Part shown: one piece after another, positions 18,335 through 26,064 of the stretch
Position numbering within the stretch: position 1 is the stretch's first letter
Layout of the letters: each line of letters starts with the position of its first letter
Source: Carboxylicivirga mesophila
Lineage (GTDB): Bacteria; Bacteroidota; Bacteroidia; Bacteroidales; Marinilabiliaceae
NCBI RefSeq assembly: GCF_018271975.1
Contig: NZ_JAGUCN010000007.1
Location: 1-64,000, forward strand
Reading direction: 5' to 3'
DNA: 64,000 bases
Program-made: the position numbers and the translations under genes
Notes under the pieces: model-generated
Told to the model about the DNA's origin: nothing
Seen by the model: the letters and a program-made list of their open reading frames with translations, nothing else
Databases searched by the model: none

Positions 18335-18402
18335 GTGAGCAATGAGTGAAATGACAGGAATATGAAATTGTTTTATCTCGTACTCATTTCATTAATTCTC
18401 AC
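18335..18402. repeat. Imperfect palindrome between aldolase and kinase genes
   Basis: GTGAGCAATGAGTGAAATGA (18335-18354) is the imperfect reverse complement of 18384-18402 (about 16 of 20 positions). It fills the only wide gap (105 nt) inside the pathway operon. It could be a small mobile palindrome or an RNA-processing site that lowers kinase relative to upstream genes. Confidence 0.5.
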
Positions 18403-18418
18403 TACTCATGCTAGAATT

Positions 18419-19507
18419 ATGAAAACAATAGTAACATTTGGCGAGATAATGGGGCGCATGGCCTCACCAGATAATTTAAGATTACGTCAGACTCGAGAGT
18501 TTGAAGTTACCTATGCGGGTGCTGAAGCCAGTGTGGCTGCTTCGATATGTAATTTTGGTGGAAAAGCACGTTATGTGACGGCTTTACCTAAGCATGCATT
18601 AGCTGAAGCAACAATGGATTCAGTTAGAGCCGTTGGTGTTGACGTAAGCTATGTGTTGCGTACCGACAATGGACGTTTAGGACTCTATTTTTTGGAAACC
18701 GGTGCCAATCAGCGTCCAAGCAATGTTATATACGATCGAGAGGATTCAGCGTTGGCTATTACAGCAGCTGACCAATATGACTGGGACGGTATTTTCGATG
18801 GAGCACAATGGTTACATCTAAGTGGCATCACGCCTGCACTATCAAAAAATGCTGCAGAAGCCACGTTGGTAGCAGCTCAAAAAGCCAAAGAAGCAGGCGC
18901 TATTGTGTCTGTTGATTTGAATTTCCGTGGCAAATTGTGGAAGTGGGATGCTGCCAAATCAGCACGAGAACTGGCTCAGCTTACCATGCGTGAGATATTA
19001 CCATTTATCGATGTGGTGATTGCCAATGAGGAAGACTGCCACGATGTGTTAAGTATTCAGGCTGGTGATACTGATGTACACTCAGGATCATTGGATACTT
19101 CTCGTTATCCGGATGTGGCACGCCAGGTGGTTCAACAGTTCCCAAATGTGAGCAAGGTGGCCATTACATTGCGCGAGAGCCTGTCTGCTACGCACAACAA
19201 CTGGGGTGCTATGCTTTACGATGCCAAGTCAGATACTTCATTCTTTGCACCTGTAGATGCTGATGGAAATTATCAATCATATGAAATAAAGAATATCGTT
19301 GATCGGGTAGGCGGTGGTGATTCCTTTGCAGGTGGATTGATCTTTGCATTAACAACACCTGAATTGTCTGAGCCACAAGAAGCCATTAAATATGCTGTTG
19401 CTGCATCCTGTTTAAAGCATTCAATCAAAGGAGACTTTAATTTTTTAACCAGATCAGAAGTGGAAGCCTTGATGGGCGGTAGTGCTTCCGGTAGGGTGGT
19501 ACGATAA
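18419..19507 (+). CDS. dauC: PfkB-family kinase, probable 2-keto-3-deoxy-galactonate kinase
   Basis: The start is placed at the ATG at 18419 (MKTIVTFGEIMGR). The earlier ATG at 18362 would add 19 hydrophobic residues encoded inside the palindrome, which makes no sense for a cytoplasmic sugar kinase. The 362-residue product has PfkB features: VTFGEIMGRMA at the start, AGAEASVAASICNFGG in the sugar-binding region, DLNFRGKLW, and the ATP/catalytic signature VGGGDSFAGG with its general-base Asp. KDG kinases have this form. Proposed step: phosphorylation of 2-keto-3-deoxy-galactonate at O6, giving the substrate of the neighbouring aldolase. It is the last gene of the operon, with a strong terminator at 19527. 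Confidence 0.87.
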   Translation: MKTIVTFGEIMGRMASPDNLRLRQTREFEVTYAGAEASVAASICNFGGKARYVTALPKHALAEATMDSVRAVGVDVSYVLRTDNGRLGLYFLETGANQRPSNVIYDREDSALAITAADQYDWDGIFDGAQWLHLSGITPALSKNAAEATLVAAQKAKEAGAIVSVDLNFRGKLWKWDAAKSARELAQLTMREILPFIDVVIANEEDCHDVLSIQAGDTDVHSGSLDTSRYPDVARQVVQQFPNVSKVAITLRESLSATHNNWGAMLYDAKSDTSFFAPVDADGNYQSYEIKNIVDRVGGGDSFAGGLIFALTTPELSEPQEAIKYAVAASCLKHSIKGDFNFLTRSEVEALMGGSASGRVVR

Positions 19508-19526
19508 GATTTAAGAATAATAGTTT

Positions 19527-19565
19527 AAAGCCATTTTCACTCACTGAAAGTGGCTTTTGCTTTTA
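19527..19565 (+). terminator. Rho-independent terminator of the sugar catabolic operon
   Basis: A 12-bp stem (19527-19538 with 19546-19557, one G-T pair) with a 7-nt loop is followed by TTTTGCTTTT. It closes the 8443-19507 transcript. Confidence 0.88.
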
Positions 19566-19738
19566 TTAATATTACTGCCTTGATCCTTAATACTCAATAG
19601 TTACGTAAAAGACATAAAAAAAACTAAGAAATGGGTAGGGTAAACTTAAACTTATGCGGTTAAGGGGTAAATGGGGTTATCATAGTAAGTTATGAATGTA
19701 TACGAAAACACAGTAATAGAGATAATAAATTGATTGAT

Positions 19739-20779
19739 ATGAATAAAATAGTTTACGTAACGATTTTGACTGTCTTACTGTTTACAGCTTGTGATAAAGA
19801 AGAATCAATTAAGCCGGATAATGTAATACCTGTGGTTAAATCTGAATCTTCATATACAGTTTTGACAGATGAAGATATTACTTATGCAGATGGGCTTGGT
19901 CATAATAGCACAAGTACTTCTCCTATGGCAATACCTCAAAAACTAGATGTGTACTACCCCGATAATAATTCCGACAACAGACCTGTTTTTATGTTTATTC
20001 ATGGTGGTGGATTTAAAGGCGGAACAAAGACTAAGCCTGAAATTGTAGAGATGGGGAAGTACTACGCTTCAAGAGGATGGGTGTTTGTTTCGATAGATTA
20101 TAGAACTGTTGAGGAATTAGGTTCAATAAATGGAATGTCAAGGGAAGAAGTATTAATGTTTTATAAAGGAATTGCACCGCAAGAATGGATGGAGAATGCC
20201 TTTCAGGGAGCAGAAACGATAGAGCAGCTTCAACAAAGCATTGCTATGTACACCACCCAAAGAGATGCTAAAGCGGCCCTTCGCTGGATTGTGGCCAATT
20301 CGAACACTTATAACATAAATGCTGACTTTATTACGGTTGGTGGTGCTTCAGCTGGATCAATTACTACCATAGCTTTAGGAATTTCAAATCAGGAAGACTT
20401 TAGAGACGAAATTTCTATTACTGACGACCCTACACTTTCTACTACAAACCTAAATGAGACTTACACTGTAAGAAGTATGGTTTATTTCTGGGGATCGAAT
20501 ATAAAATTAGATGTGTTTGAATCGGTATATGGATTGAACAGATATGATGCCAACGACCCAGAATTATTTATGGCACATGGCGATCAGTATGATGCTGTTA
20601 CGCCTTTTGAAGAAGCAATAGAATTGCAGGGTATATATGACAATTTAGGTATTTATAGTAAGCTTGTTACTTTAGAAGGCTTTGGTCATGGAGCCTGGGA
20701 TGCTACAGTAAACGGAAAAGGCCTATTCGAATTGTCGTATGATTTTATAGTTGAGAGGCAAAGTTTGAGGGTTGAGTAA
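19739..20779 (+). CDS. Alpha/beta-hydrolase lipoprotein, carboxylesterase-like
   Basis: The ATG at 19739 is preferred to a TTG nine bases upstream; lipobox LFTAC (Cys18) follows directly. The product is 346 residues. It has the oxyanion motif HGGGFKGG, nucleophile Ser in GGASAGS (GxSxG), and a late His in GFGHGAW, typical of the BD-FAE/carboxylesterase type alpha/beta hydrolases. Residues after the lipid Cys are DKEE, an acidic run compatible with surface exposure in Bacteroidota. It is the first of three consecutive esterase-like lipoprotein genes. Predicted role: removal of acyl (acetyl or similar) groups from a glycan. Peptidase S9-like function cannot be excluded. Confidence 0.82.
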   Translation: MNKIVYVTILTVLLFTACDKEESIKPDNVIPVVKSESSYTVLTDEDITYADGLGHNSTSTSPMAIPQKLDVYYPDNNSDNRPVFMFIHGGGFKGGTKTKPEIVEMGKYYASRGWVFVSIDYRTVEELGSINGMSREEVLMFYKGIAPQEWMENAFQGAETIEQLQQSIAMYTTQRDAKAALRWIVANSNTYNINADFITVGGASAGSITTIALGISNQEDFRDEISITDDPTLSTTNLNETYTVRSMVYFWGSNIKLDVFESVYGLNRYDANDPELFMAHGDQYDAVTPFEEAIELQGIYDNLGIYSKLVTLEGFGHGAWDATVNGKGLFELSYDFIVERQSLRVE

Positions 20780-20899
20780 AAAACTACAATACCAATTATA
20801 CCTGATACAGATTCAGCACATTTTCTGATATGACAGGTATAGAAACTCTTCGAAGAATATTAAGTAAGAATAGTCCGAAAGAATAAATAAGGGAATAGA

Positions 20900-21760
20900 A
20901 TGATTCAGTTAAATTTTTTGATAGTCGCTGTGATGATTATGTTTTTATCATGCAGTAAAAATGATAATACAATACAAGACCCTTCACCACCTGAAGGTTA
21001 TAATATGCTACTGATAGGCAATAGTTTTTTTAAACCTTATGCGAATAATTTAGAAGTGTTAGCGTTGGATGCCGGTATTGAGAATCACAATGCTACTATA
21101 GTTTTCAGGGGAGGTGCAAATGGACAACCAATAAATCTTTGGAACGATTTAGAAAGCAATGAACATAAAGAAATAAAAGCTGTTCTTGATCAAGGCGATG
21201 TTGAACTTTTCGGGATGACTTCCGGGCATGATTATGAAAACCCGGATGATCGTATTGAGGGACACCGTGCATGGATTGAATATGCATTACGGAACAATCC
21301 TGACATAAGCGTTTTTATAGCTATACCGACAGTTGATTATCCTTCAGAATGGGATGTTTTCGTTCAAGAACATGGATACAATTCGATACAAGAGTTTTAT
21401 GGTTATTTTGTCAATGAGATGGTTCATCATGAGATGGTAGATCGGTTACGTATTGAATTTCCTTCAACCAATATTTTTACCATTCCTACAGGATGGGCTG
21501 CAATTAATTTAGCACAAATGCAGCAACATGATTTATTGTCAGATGATATTACAATGTCAGGTCCCAAAGCAACATCCATATTTACGGATTATAAAGGGCA
21601 CCAGGGACAAATAGTAATTGAAACAGGTACGCTATTGTGGCTGAATAGTATCTATAATGTAGATCTAAGTACCAATACCTATGAAACCGGATTTAATACT
21701 GACTTACATGAAATTGCGAAACAAATAATGGACAGCCATGACCCCAATTACAAACAGTAA
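20900..21760 (+). CDS. SGNH-like lipoprotein (DUF4886-type, putative esterase)
   Basis: A 286-residue lipoprotein (FLSC, Cys18, then SKND). The mature part opens with MLLIGNSFF, a block-I-like motif of SGNH/DUF4886 proteins in which the GDS(L) Ser is in GNSF. A later D..GHQG near residue 240 could hold the Asp/His pair. Similarity is by motif only, so catalytic activity is likely but not proven. It lies 120 nt after the alpha/beta hydrolase and 15 nt before the LpqC-like esterase, hence the same probable transcript. Likely substrate: an O-acyl group on the PUL glycan. Confidence 0.65.
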   Translation: MIQLNFLIVAVMIMFLSCSKNDNTIQDPSPPEGYNMLLIGNSFFKPYANNLEVLALDAGIENHNATIVFRGGANGQPINLWNDLESNEHKEIKAVLDQGDVELFGMTSGHDYENPDDRIEGHRAWIEYALRNNPDISVFIAIPTVDYPSEWDVFVQEHGYNSIQEFYGYFVNEMVHHEMVDRLRIEFPSTNIFTIPTGWAAINLAQMQQHDLLSDDITMSGPKATSIFTDYKGHQGQIVIETGTLLWLNSIYNVDLSTNTYETGFNTDLHEIAKQIMDSHDPNYKQ

Positions 21761-21775
21761 ATTATTAAAACTATA

Positions 21776-22651
21776 ATGCACAGAATCAGCATATTTTTAT
21801 TGGTAATACTATTTGCTTGTTGCTCAAAAGATGAGCAGCAAGCAACACCAGATGTTCCTGCAGATGAAGTTCAGACAGGAAAAATGACCAAAGAACTTGT
21901 TGTAAACGGAACCACCAGAGAGTATATTATTTACGTTCCTGAAAGTTATATGGGTACAAGCTCACTTCCGCTATTGCTGTCGTTTCATGGCCTGACGAGC
22001 AATATGGAGTTTAATTATGCATACACAAAGTTTAATGAACTTGCAGAAAATGAAAATTTTATTGTTGTTCATCCGAATGGTATTGATAATAAATGGACAC
22101 TAAGCGAAAACAATAACCCGGACATTGATTTTATTGAAGCTATATTAGACCATTTGGAGAAGGATTATAAAATAGAATCTAAGCGAATATACAGTACCGG
22201 AATGTCAAACGGGGGTAATTTTAGTTTTACTTTGGCTTGTGGACTCAGTAATAGAATTGCCGCCATTGCCTCAGTAACAGGACTAATGCTTCAAACTGCT
22301 ATTGGTGATTGCATTCCAACAAGACCTTTGTCTATATTTCATATACATGGCACGGAAGATCCAATAGCGAATTATGCATTTGTGCAAAGAGGTCTGGATT
22401 TTTGGATCGAGCATAACAATACCGACAACATTCCCACTGTATCCGCTATTCCGGATATCGATACAGAAGACGGCAGTACAGTGGAACGATTTGAGTATTT
22501 GAATGGTGATAATGGCGTAGAAATTCACCACCTGAAAGTTACTGGTGGCGGTCATCAATGGCCGGGATATCAAGGAAATATGGATATTAATGCTTCTGAA
22601 GAGGTTTGGAATTTTTTAAAAATCTTTGATCTTGATGGTAAAATCGAATAA
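21776..22651 (+). CDS. LpqC/PHB-depolymerase-type esterase (CE1-like) lipoprotein
   Basis: The 291-residue protein has a lipoprotein signal (LFACC then SKDE) and the LpqC/feruloyl-esterase pattern: LLLSFHGLTSN (oxyanion region), VVHPNG, nucleophile Ser in STGMSNGG, and a C-terminal His in GGGHQWPG. Known members cleave feruloyl, acetyl or polyhydroxyalkanoate esters. Here, the third esterase-like gene in a row suggests an acylated glycan. It ends the small operon, followed by a terminator at 22679. Confidence 0.85.
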   Translation: MHRISIFLLVILFACCSKDEQQATPDVPADEVQTGKMTKELVVNGTTREYIIYVPESYMGTSSLPLLLSFHGLTSNMEFNYAYTKFNELAENENFIVVHPNGIDNKWTLSENNNPDIDFIEAILDHLEKDYKIESKRIYSTGMSNGGNFSFTLACGLSNRIAAIASVTGLMLQTAIGDCIPTRPLSIFHIHGTEDPIANYAFVQRGLDFWIEHNNTDNIPTVSAIPDIDTEDGSTVERFEYLNGDNGVEIHHLKVTGGGHQWPGYQGNMDINASEEVWNFLKIFDLDGKIE

Positions 22652-22678
22652 ATCATATTAATCATTTTTTTTAGAATT

Positions 22679-22706
22679 ATGCCGGGCAAATGTCCGGCAT
22701 TTTTTG
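22679..22706 (+). terminator. Rho-independent terminator of the esterase operon
   Basis: ATGCCGG (22679-22685) pairs with CCGGCAT (22694-22700), extended by a G-T and a C-G pair over a 4-nt loop, followed by a T-run. Confidence 0.85.
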
Positions 22707-22946
22707 AATATCTGAGGTGGGGCAGGTTAATCCTTATGTAATTTTGTTCATTGCAAAGTTAGTCTACACTTTCTTTACCAATGTTTATATTCAACCAATA
22801 CCAGGTAATCTCTGTATAGCCTCTTCGCAATCGATTTAGTTTTTTTGTAAGATGAAGAAAAATGTTAATTAAGTGTCATTACCAGACCGATATTTGACCA
22901 TGCTTCAGAAATGTTAAGCCTAATTTTACTTTTTTAATTAAGCATT

Positions 22947-24485
22947 ATGAGATATCAAATACCATTACTATTTCTTCTTTTATGCTTTTTCAGTAAGAGC
23001 TATAGCCAGACTGATAAGCCCAATGTCATACTTATTATGTGCGATGACCTGAACGATTACCAAGGTGTTTTTGGTGGTCATCCGCAGGCGCAAACACCCA
23101 ATATTGATGCCATGGCAGCTACCGGTGTGCAATTTATCAATGCGCAATCCAATGTGCCGGTTTGCCAACCGTCACGCAACAGCCTCTTCACAGGTGTTTA
23201 TCCTCATGAATCAAACGATTTTGGCTGGACAGGTCGAACTAAACAGCCGGTATTAAAGCATAATAAGACGTTAATGCAGCTTTTTCAGGAGAATGGCTAT
23301 TACACGCTTGGAACCGGTAAATTGCTACACGGTAATAACGAACCAAAATCATGGGATGAGTGGGGAATGAATACCAAGCACAATTATGGACCGTTTCCTT
23401 TTGATGGTGAGAAAATGGTGGCCCACCCGAAAGTGCCACAGCCCTATCAGTCAATTGGACCTGTTGATGGCTCATATGGCCGTTTATCAACCTGTGATTC
23501 ATGGGTATATGGAAGGGATAAGAAGCCATTTAATTATGAGAGTGATGATAAGCGTGACCTGATGCAGGATGAGTTGCATGCGCAATGGGCGAGTAATAAG
23601 CTGAAAGAACTGGAGGCGAAAGATAGTTCTCAGCCTTTTTTTATGGGTGTTGGATTTGTCAATCCGCATACTCCCATACATGCACCTGATCGTTTCTTTG
23701 ATATGTTCCCAATTGAGGAACTGGAGCTGGCTCCCTGGTTAGAAAATGATGCTGAAGATACCTTCCTGAAGGATAATATCAATCCTAATAACAAAGGCTT
23801 TAGATACTATCGTTCAATGCTTGAGTCTTATAATGGCGACCGTGAGTTAGCATTAAAGCATTTCTTACAGGCTTACCTGGCTTGTGTGGCTTTTGTTGAT
23901 GAACAGATTGGAAAGGTGTTGGATACCTTGGAAAAAACCAAATTTAAGGATAACACTATAGTGATTCTGACAGCTGACCATGGTTGGCAGATGGGAGAGA
24001 AAAATTACCTGTTTAAGAATTCGCCATGGGATGAAAGTGCCCGTGTGCCAATGGTGATAATGGCACCTGATGCCCATGTTGGAGCAAAGGTTGAGCAGCC
24101 TGTTTCTTTGGTAGATATATATCCAACCTTATTGGATTACTGTAATTTATCAGGAAGTAACACAATTAATGAAGAAGGTGGGAAATTAGGAGGCTATAGC
24201 ATGGTGCCCTTGTTAGATAATGATGAGGAAACAATTTGGCGTGGACCGAGGGGAGCATTAACTATTGTTGGAAATATCGGGTCTTCGACTGCTATTGAAG
24301 AACAACATTATTCGTACCGTACAAAAGATTGGCGATATATTCGTTATGCAGATGGTACGGAAGAGTTGTACCACCATAAAAATGATCCTCATGAGTGGAA
24401 GAACTTAGTTGATGATAATAAGTACAAGATGGTAAAACTTAGCTTGTATAAAGAGGTTTGCGAAATATTAGGTGTAAAACTATAG
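22947..24485 (+). CDS. S1 sulfatase, iduronate-2-sulfatase-like group (SPI-exported)
   Basis: A 512-residue periplasmic sulfatase: signal peptide to about residue 20 (SKSYSQ), metal motif MCDDLNDYQG, FGly site CQPSR (Cys73), a GKLLHG block in place of the usual GKWH, second metal site TADHGWQMGEK. The opening DDLNDY.G.FGGHPQA.TPNID is shared with 28637-30265 and 40719-42167 and is typical of the iduronate-2-sulfatase-like (S1_7-type) group; the subfamily number is my estimate. It is followed after only 11 nt by another sulfatase. Role: desulfation of a distinct ring position during galactan breakdown. Confidence 0.92.
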   Translation: MRYQIPLLFLLLCFFSKSYSQTDKPNVILIMCDDLNDYQGVFGGHPQAQTPNIDAMAATGVQFINAQSNVPVCQPSRNSLFTGVYPHESNDFGWTGRTKQPVLKHNKTLMQLFQENGYYTLGTGKLLHGNNEPKSWDEWGMNTKHNYGPFPFDGEKMVAHPKVPQPYQSIGPVDGSYGRLSTCDSWVYGRDKKPFNYESDDKRDLMQDELHAQWASNKLKELEAKDSSQPFFMGVGFVNPHTPIHAPDRFFDMFPIEELELAPWLENDAEDTFLKDNINPNNKGFRYYRSMLESYNGDRELALKHFLQAYLACVAFVDEQIGKVLDTLEKTKFKDNTIVILTADHGWQMGEKNYLFKNSPWDESARVPMVIMAPDAHVGAKVEQPVSLVDIYPTLLDYCNLSGSNTINEEGGKLGGYSMVPLLDNDEETIWRGPRGALTIVGNIGSSTAIEEQHYSYRTKDWRYIRYADGTEELYHHKNDPHEWKNLVDDNKYKMVKLSLYKEVCEILGVKL

Positions 24486-24496
24486 AAACAGAGATT

Positions 24497-25903
24497 ATGA
24501 AAATTATTAATATTGTAGCTATTGTTCTTGCTGTAGTTTATTCATCAGCCATAGATACTTACGCAAAAGTAAAAAAGCTTAAACCCAATTTAATTGTTAT
24601 CATGGCCGATGACCTTGGCTATGCTGATGTGGGCTTTAATGGTTGTAAAGATATTCCAACACCTAACATTGACCGAATAGCCAGCGAAGGCGTGAAGTTC
24701 ACTAATGGTTATACTTCTTATTCGGTATGTAGTCCTAGTCGTGCTGGTTTTTTAACAGGTCGTTACCAGCAGCGTTTTGGTTTTGAACGTAACCCGCAAT
24801 ATCGTCCTGATGATCCTGATATGGGACTGACCACCGATGAAATGACCATAGCGGAATCATTGGCTCAGGTAGGTTATCAATCTACTGTCATTGGAAAATG
24901 GCACATGGGAGCTCATAAGGCAACACATCATCCCCTTAACAGAGGTTTTGCCGAATTCTTCGGGCACCTGGGCGGAGGACACCGTTATTTTCCTGAGGAA
25001 TTAACCATCAAAGATAGTTATGCCATATCAGGTGAACATGATAGCTATCGCACCTGGATAATGCGAAATCATACGCCTGTAAAAACAAGTAAATACCTGA
25101 CGGATGAGTTTTCTGATGAAGCGGTCAGCTTTATTAAACGTCATGCTAATGAACCTTTCTTCCTGTTTCTATCCTACAATGCACCCCACGGACCATTGCA
25201 AGCTACGGATGAATACCTTCAGCGCTTTCCTGATATTAAAGATACCAAGCGTAAAACCTATGCCGCCATGGTTAGTGCTCTGGACGATGGTGTTGGTCGC
25301 GTGCTTGAAACATTAGAAGAATTAGCCATTGATGATAATACAATCATCTTTTTCTTATCGGATAATGGCGGCCCTGAGACAAAGAATGCATCCGATAATG
25401 GGCCTCTGCGTGAAGGAAAAAGCTCACATTATGAGGGTGGATACCGTGTGCCATTTGCTATGCGCTGGAAAAGTCAGGTTGATGCAACGGTTTATGATTT
25501 TCCAATATCATCACTCGATATTTTTGCTACTATCTCGGCATTGGCTAAATCGCCCATTAATAAGGATAAACCCTTGGATGGCGTTAACCTCATTCCGTAT
25601 GTTACTGGAAATAGCAATAAAGCACCACATCAAAATATCTATTTAAGAAAGTTTGATCAGCAACGTTATTGTGTACGAGATGGTGATTACAAATTAGTTA
25701 TGCATAATAATGGGAAAACAAAGGAATTGTATAACCTCAGTGAGGATATTGGAGAGCAAAATAATTTAGCTGACCAAATGCCTGAGAAAGTGAAAGAATT
25801 GGAATTAATACTAAATGAGTGGACCTCTGAATTGATAGATCCTACTTTTCTTGGCCTGATACATTCTGAAGCCTGGAAGAAGCAAGGGCGTAAGGCTAAG
25901 TGA
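24497..25903 (+). CDS. S1 sulfatase, S1_19-like
   Basis: The start is the ATG at 24497 (MKIINIVAIV), not the TTG at 24458 inside the previous gene; the signal peptide then begins at residue 1. The product is 468 residues with metal motif MADDLGYADVG, FGly site CSPSR (Cys78), TGRYQQRFGFE directly after, GKWHMG, and second metal site LSDNGGP. The TGR.Q..FGF.NP block is shared with the truncated sulfatase at 62876. Several carrageenan sulfatases belong to S1_19, and this protein resembles that group, although I cannot run the assignment. It is co-transcribed with the sulfatase ending at 24485. Confidence 0.9.
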   Translation: MKIINIVAIVLAVVYSSAIDTYAKVKKLKPNLIVIMADDLGYADVGFNGCKDIPTPNIDRIASEGVKFTNGYTSYSVCSPSRAGFLTGRYQQRFGFERNPQYRPDDPDMGLTTDEMTIAESLAQVGYQSTVIGKWHMGAHKATHHPLNRGFAEFFGHLGGGHRYFPEELTIKDSYAISGEHDSYRTWIMRNHTPVKTSKYLTDEFSDEAVSFIKRHANEPFFLFLSYNAPHGPLQATDEYLQRFPDIKDTKRKTYAAMVSALDDGVGRVLETLEELAIDDNTIIFFLSDNGGPETKNASDNGPLREGKSSHYEGGYRVPFAMRWKSQVDATVYDFPISSLDIFATISALAKSPINKDKPLDGVNLIPYVTGNSNKAPHQNIYLRKFDQQRYCVRDGDYKLVMHNNGKTKELYNLSEDIGEQNNLADQMPEKVKELELILNEWTSELIDPTFLGLIHSEAWKKQGRKAK

Positions 25904-25962
25904 AATTAAACTAGGAATTAACAAATTCTCCTGAAGAATCAATAAGGAGTTTGGTTAAAACC

Positions 25963-26018
25963 TGGTTATTTTTGGATAATAAACGCTCAAACCAATCATC
26001 AGTAAACCAGTACTTTTG
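25963..26018 (+). promoter_or_regulatory. Putative operator plus promoter of the secreted beta-helix gene
   Basis: TGGTTATTTTTGGATAA ends at 25979 (box TTGGATAA 25972-25979), GC follows five bases later, and a perfect -7 element TACTTTTG lies at 26011-26018, 39 nt from box start. The 17 bases ending in the box match the site before 8443 except at one position. Confidence 0.65.
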
Positions 26019-26064
26019 AATATTGCTCAAACCGGGCTTTTAACCGTTAAAAAAGTAATTTAAT

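Noticed and set aside
18362-18418. Start of the PfkB kinase at 18362 with an apparent signal peptide
   Set aside because: The added 19 residues are encoded in one arm of a palindrome and a cytoplasmic kinase should not be exported; the ATG at 18419 fits the family's N-terminus.
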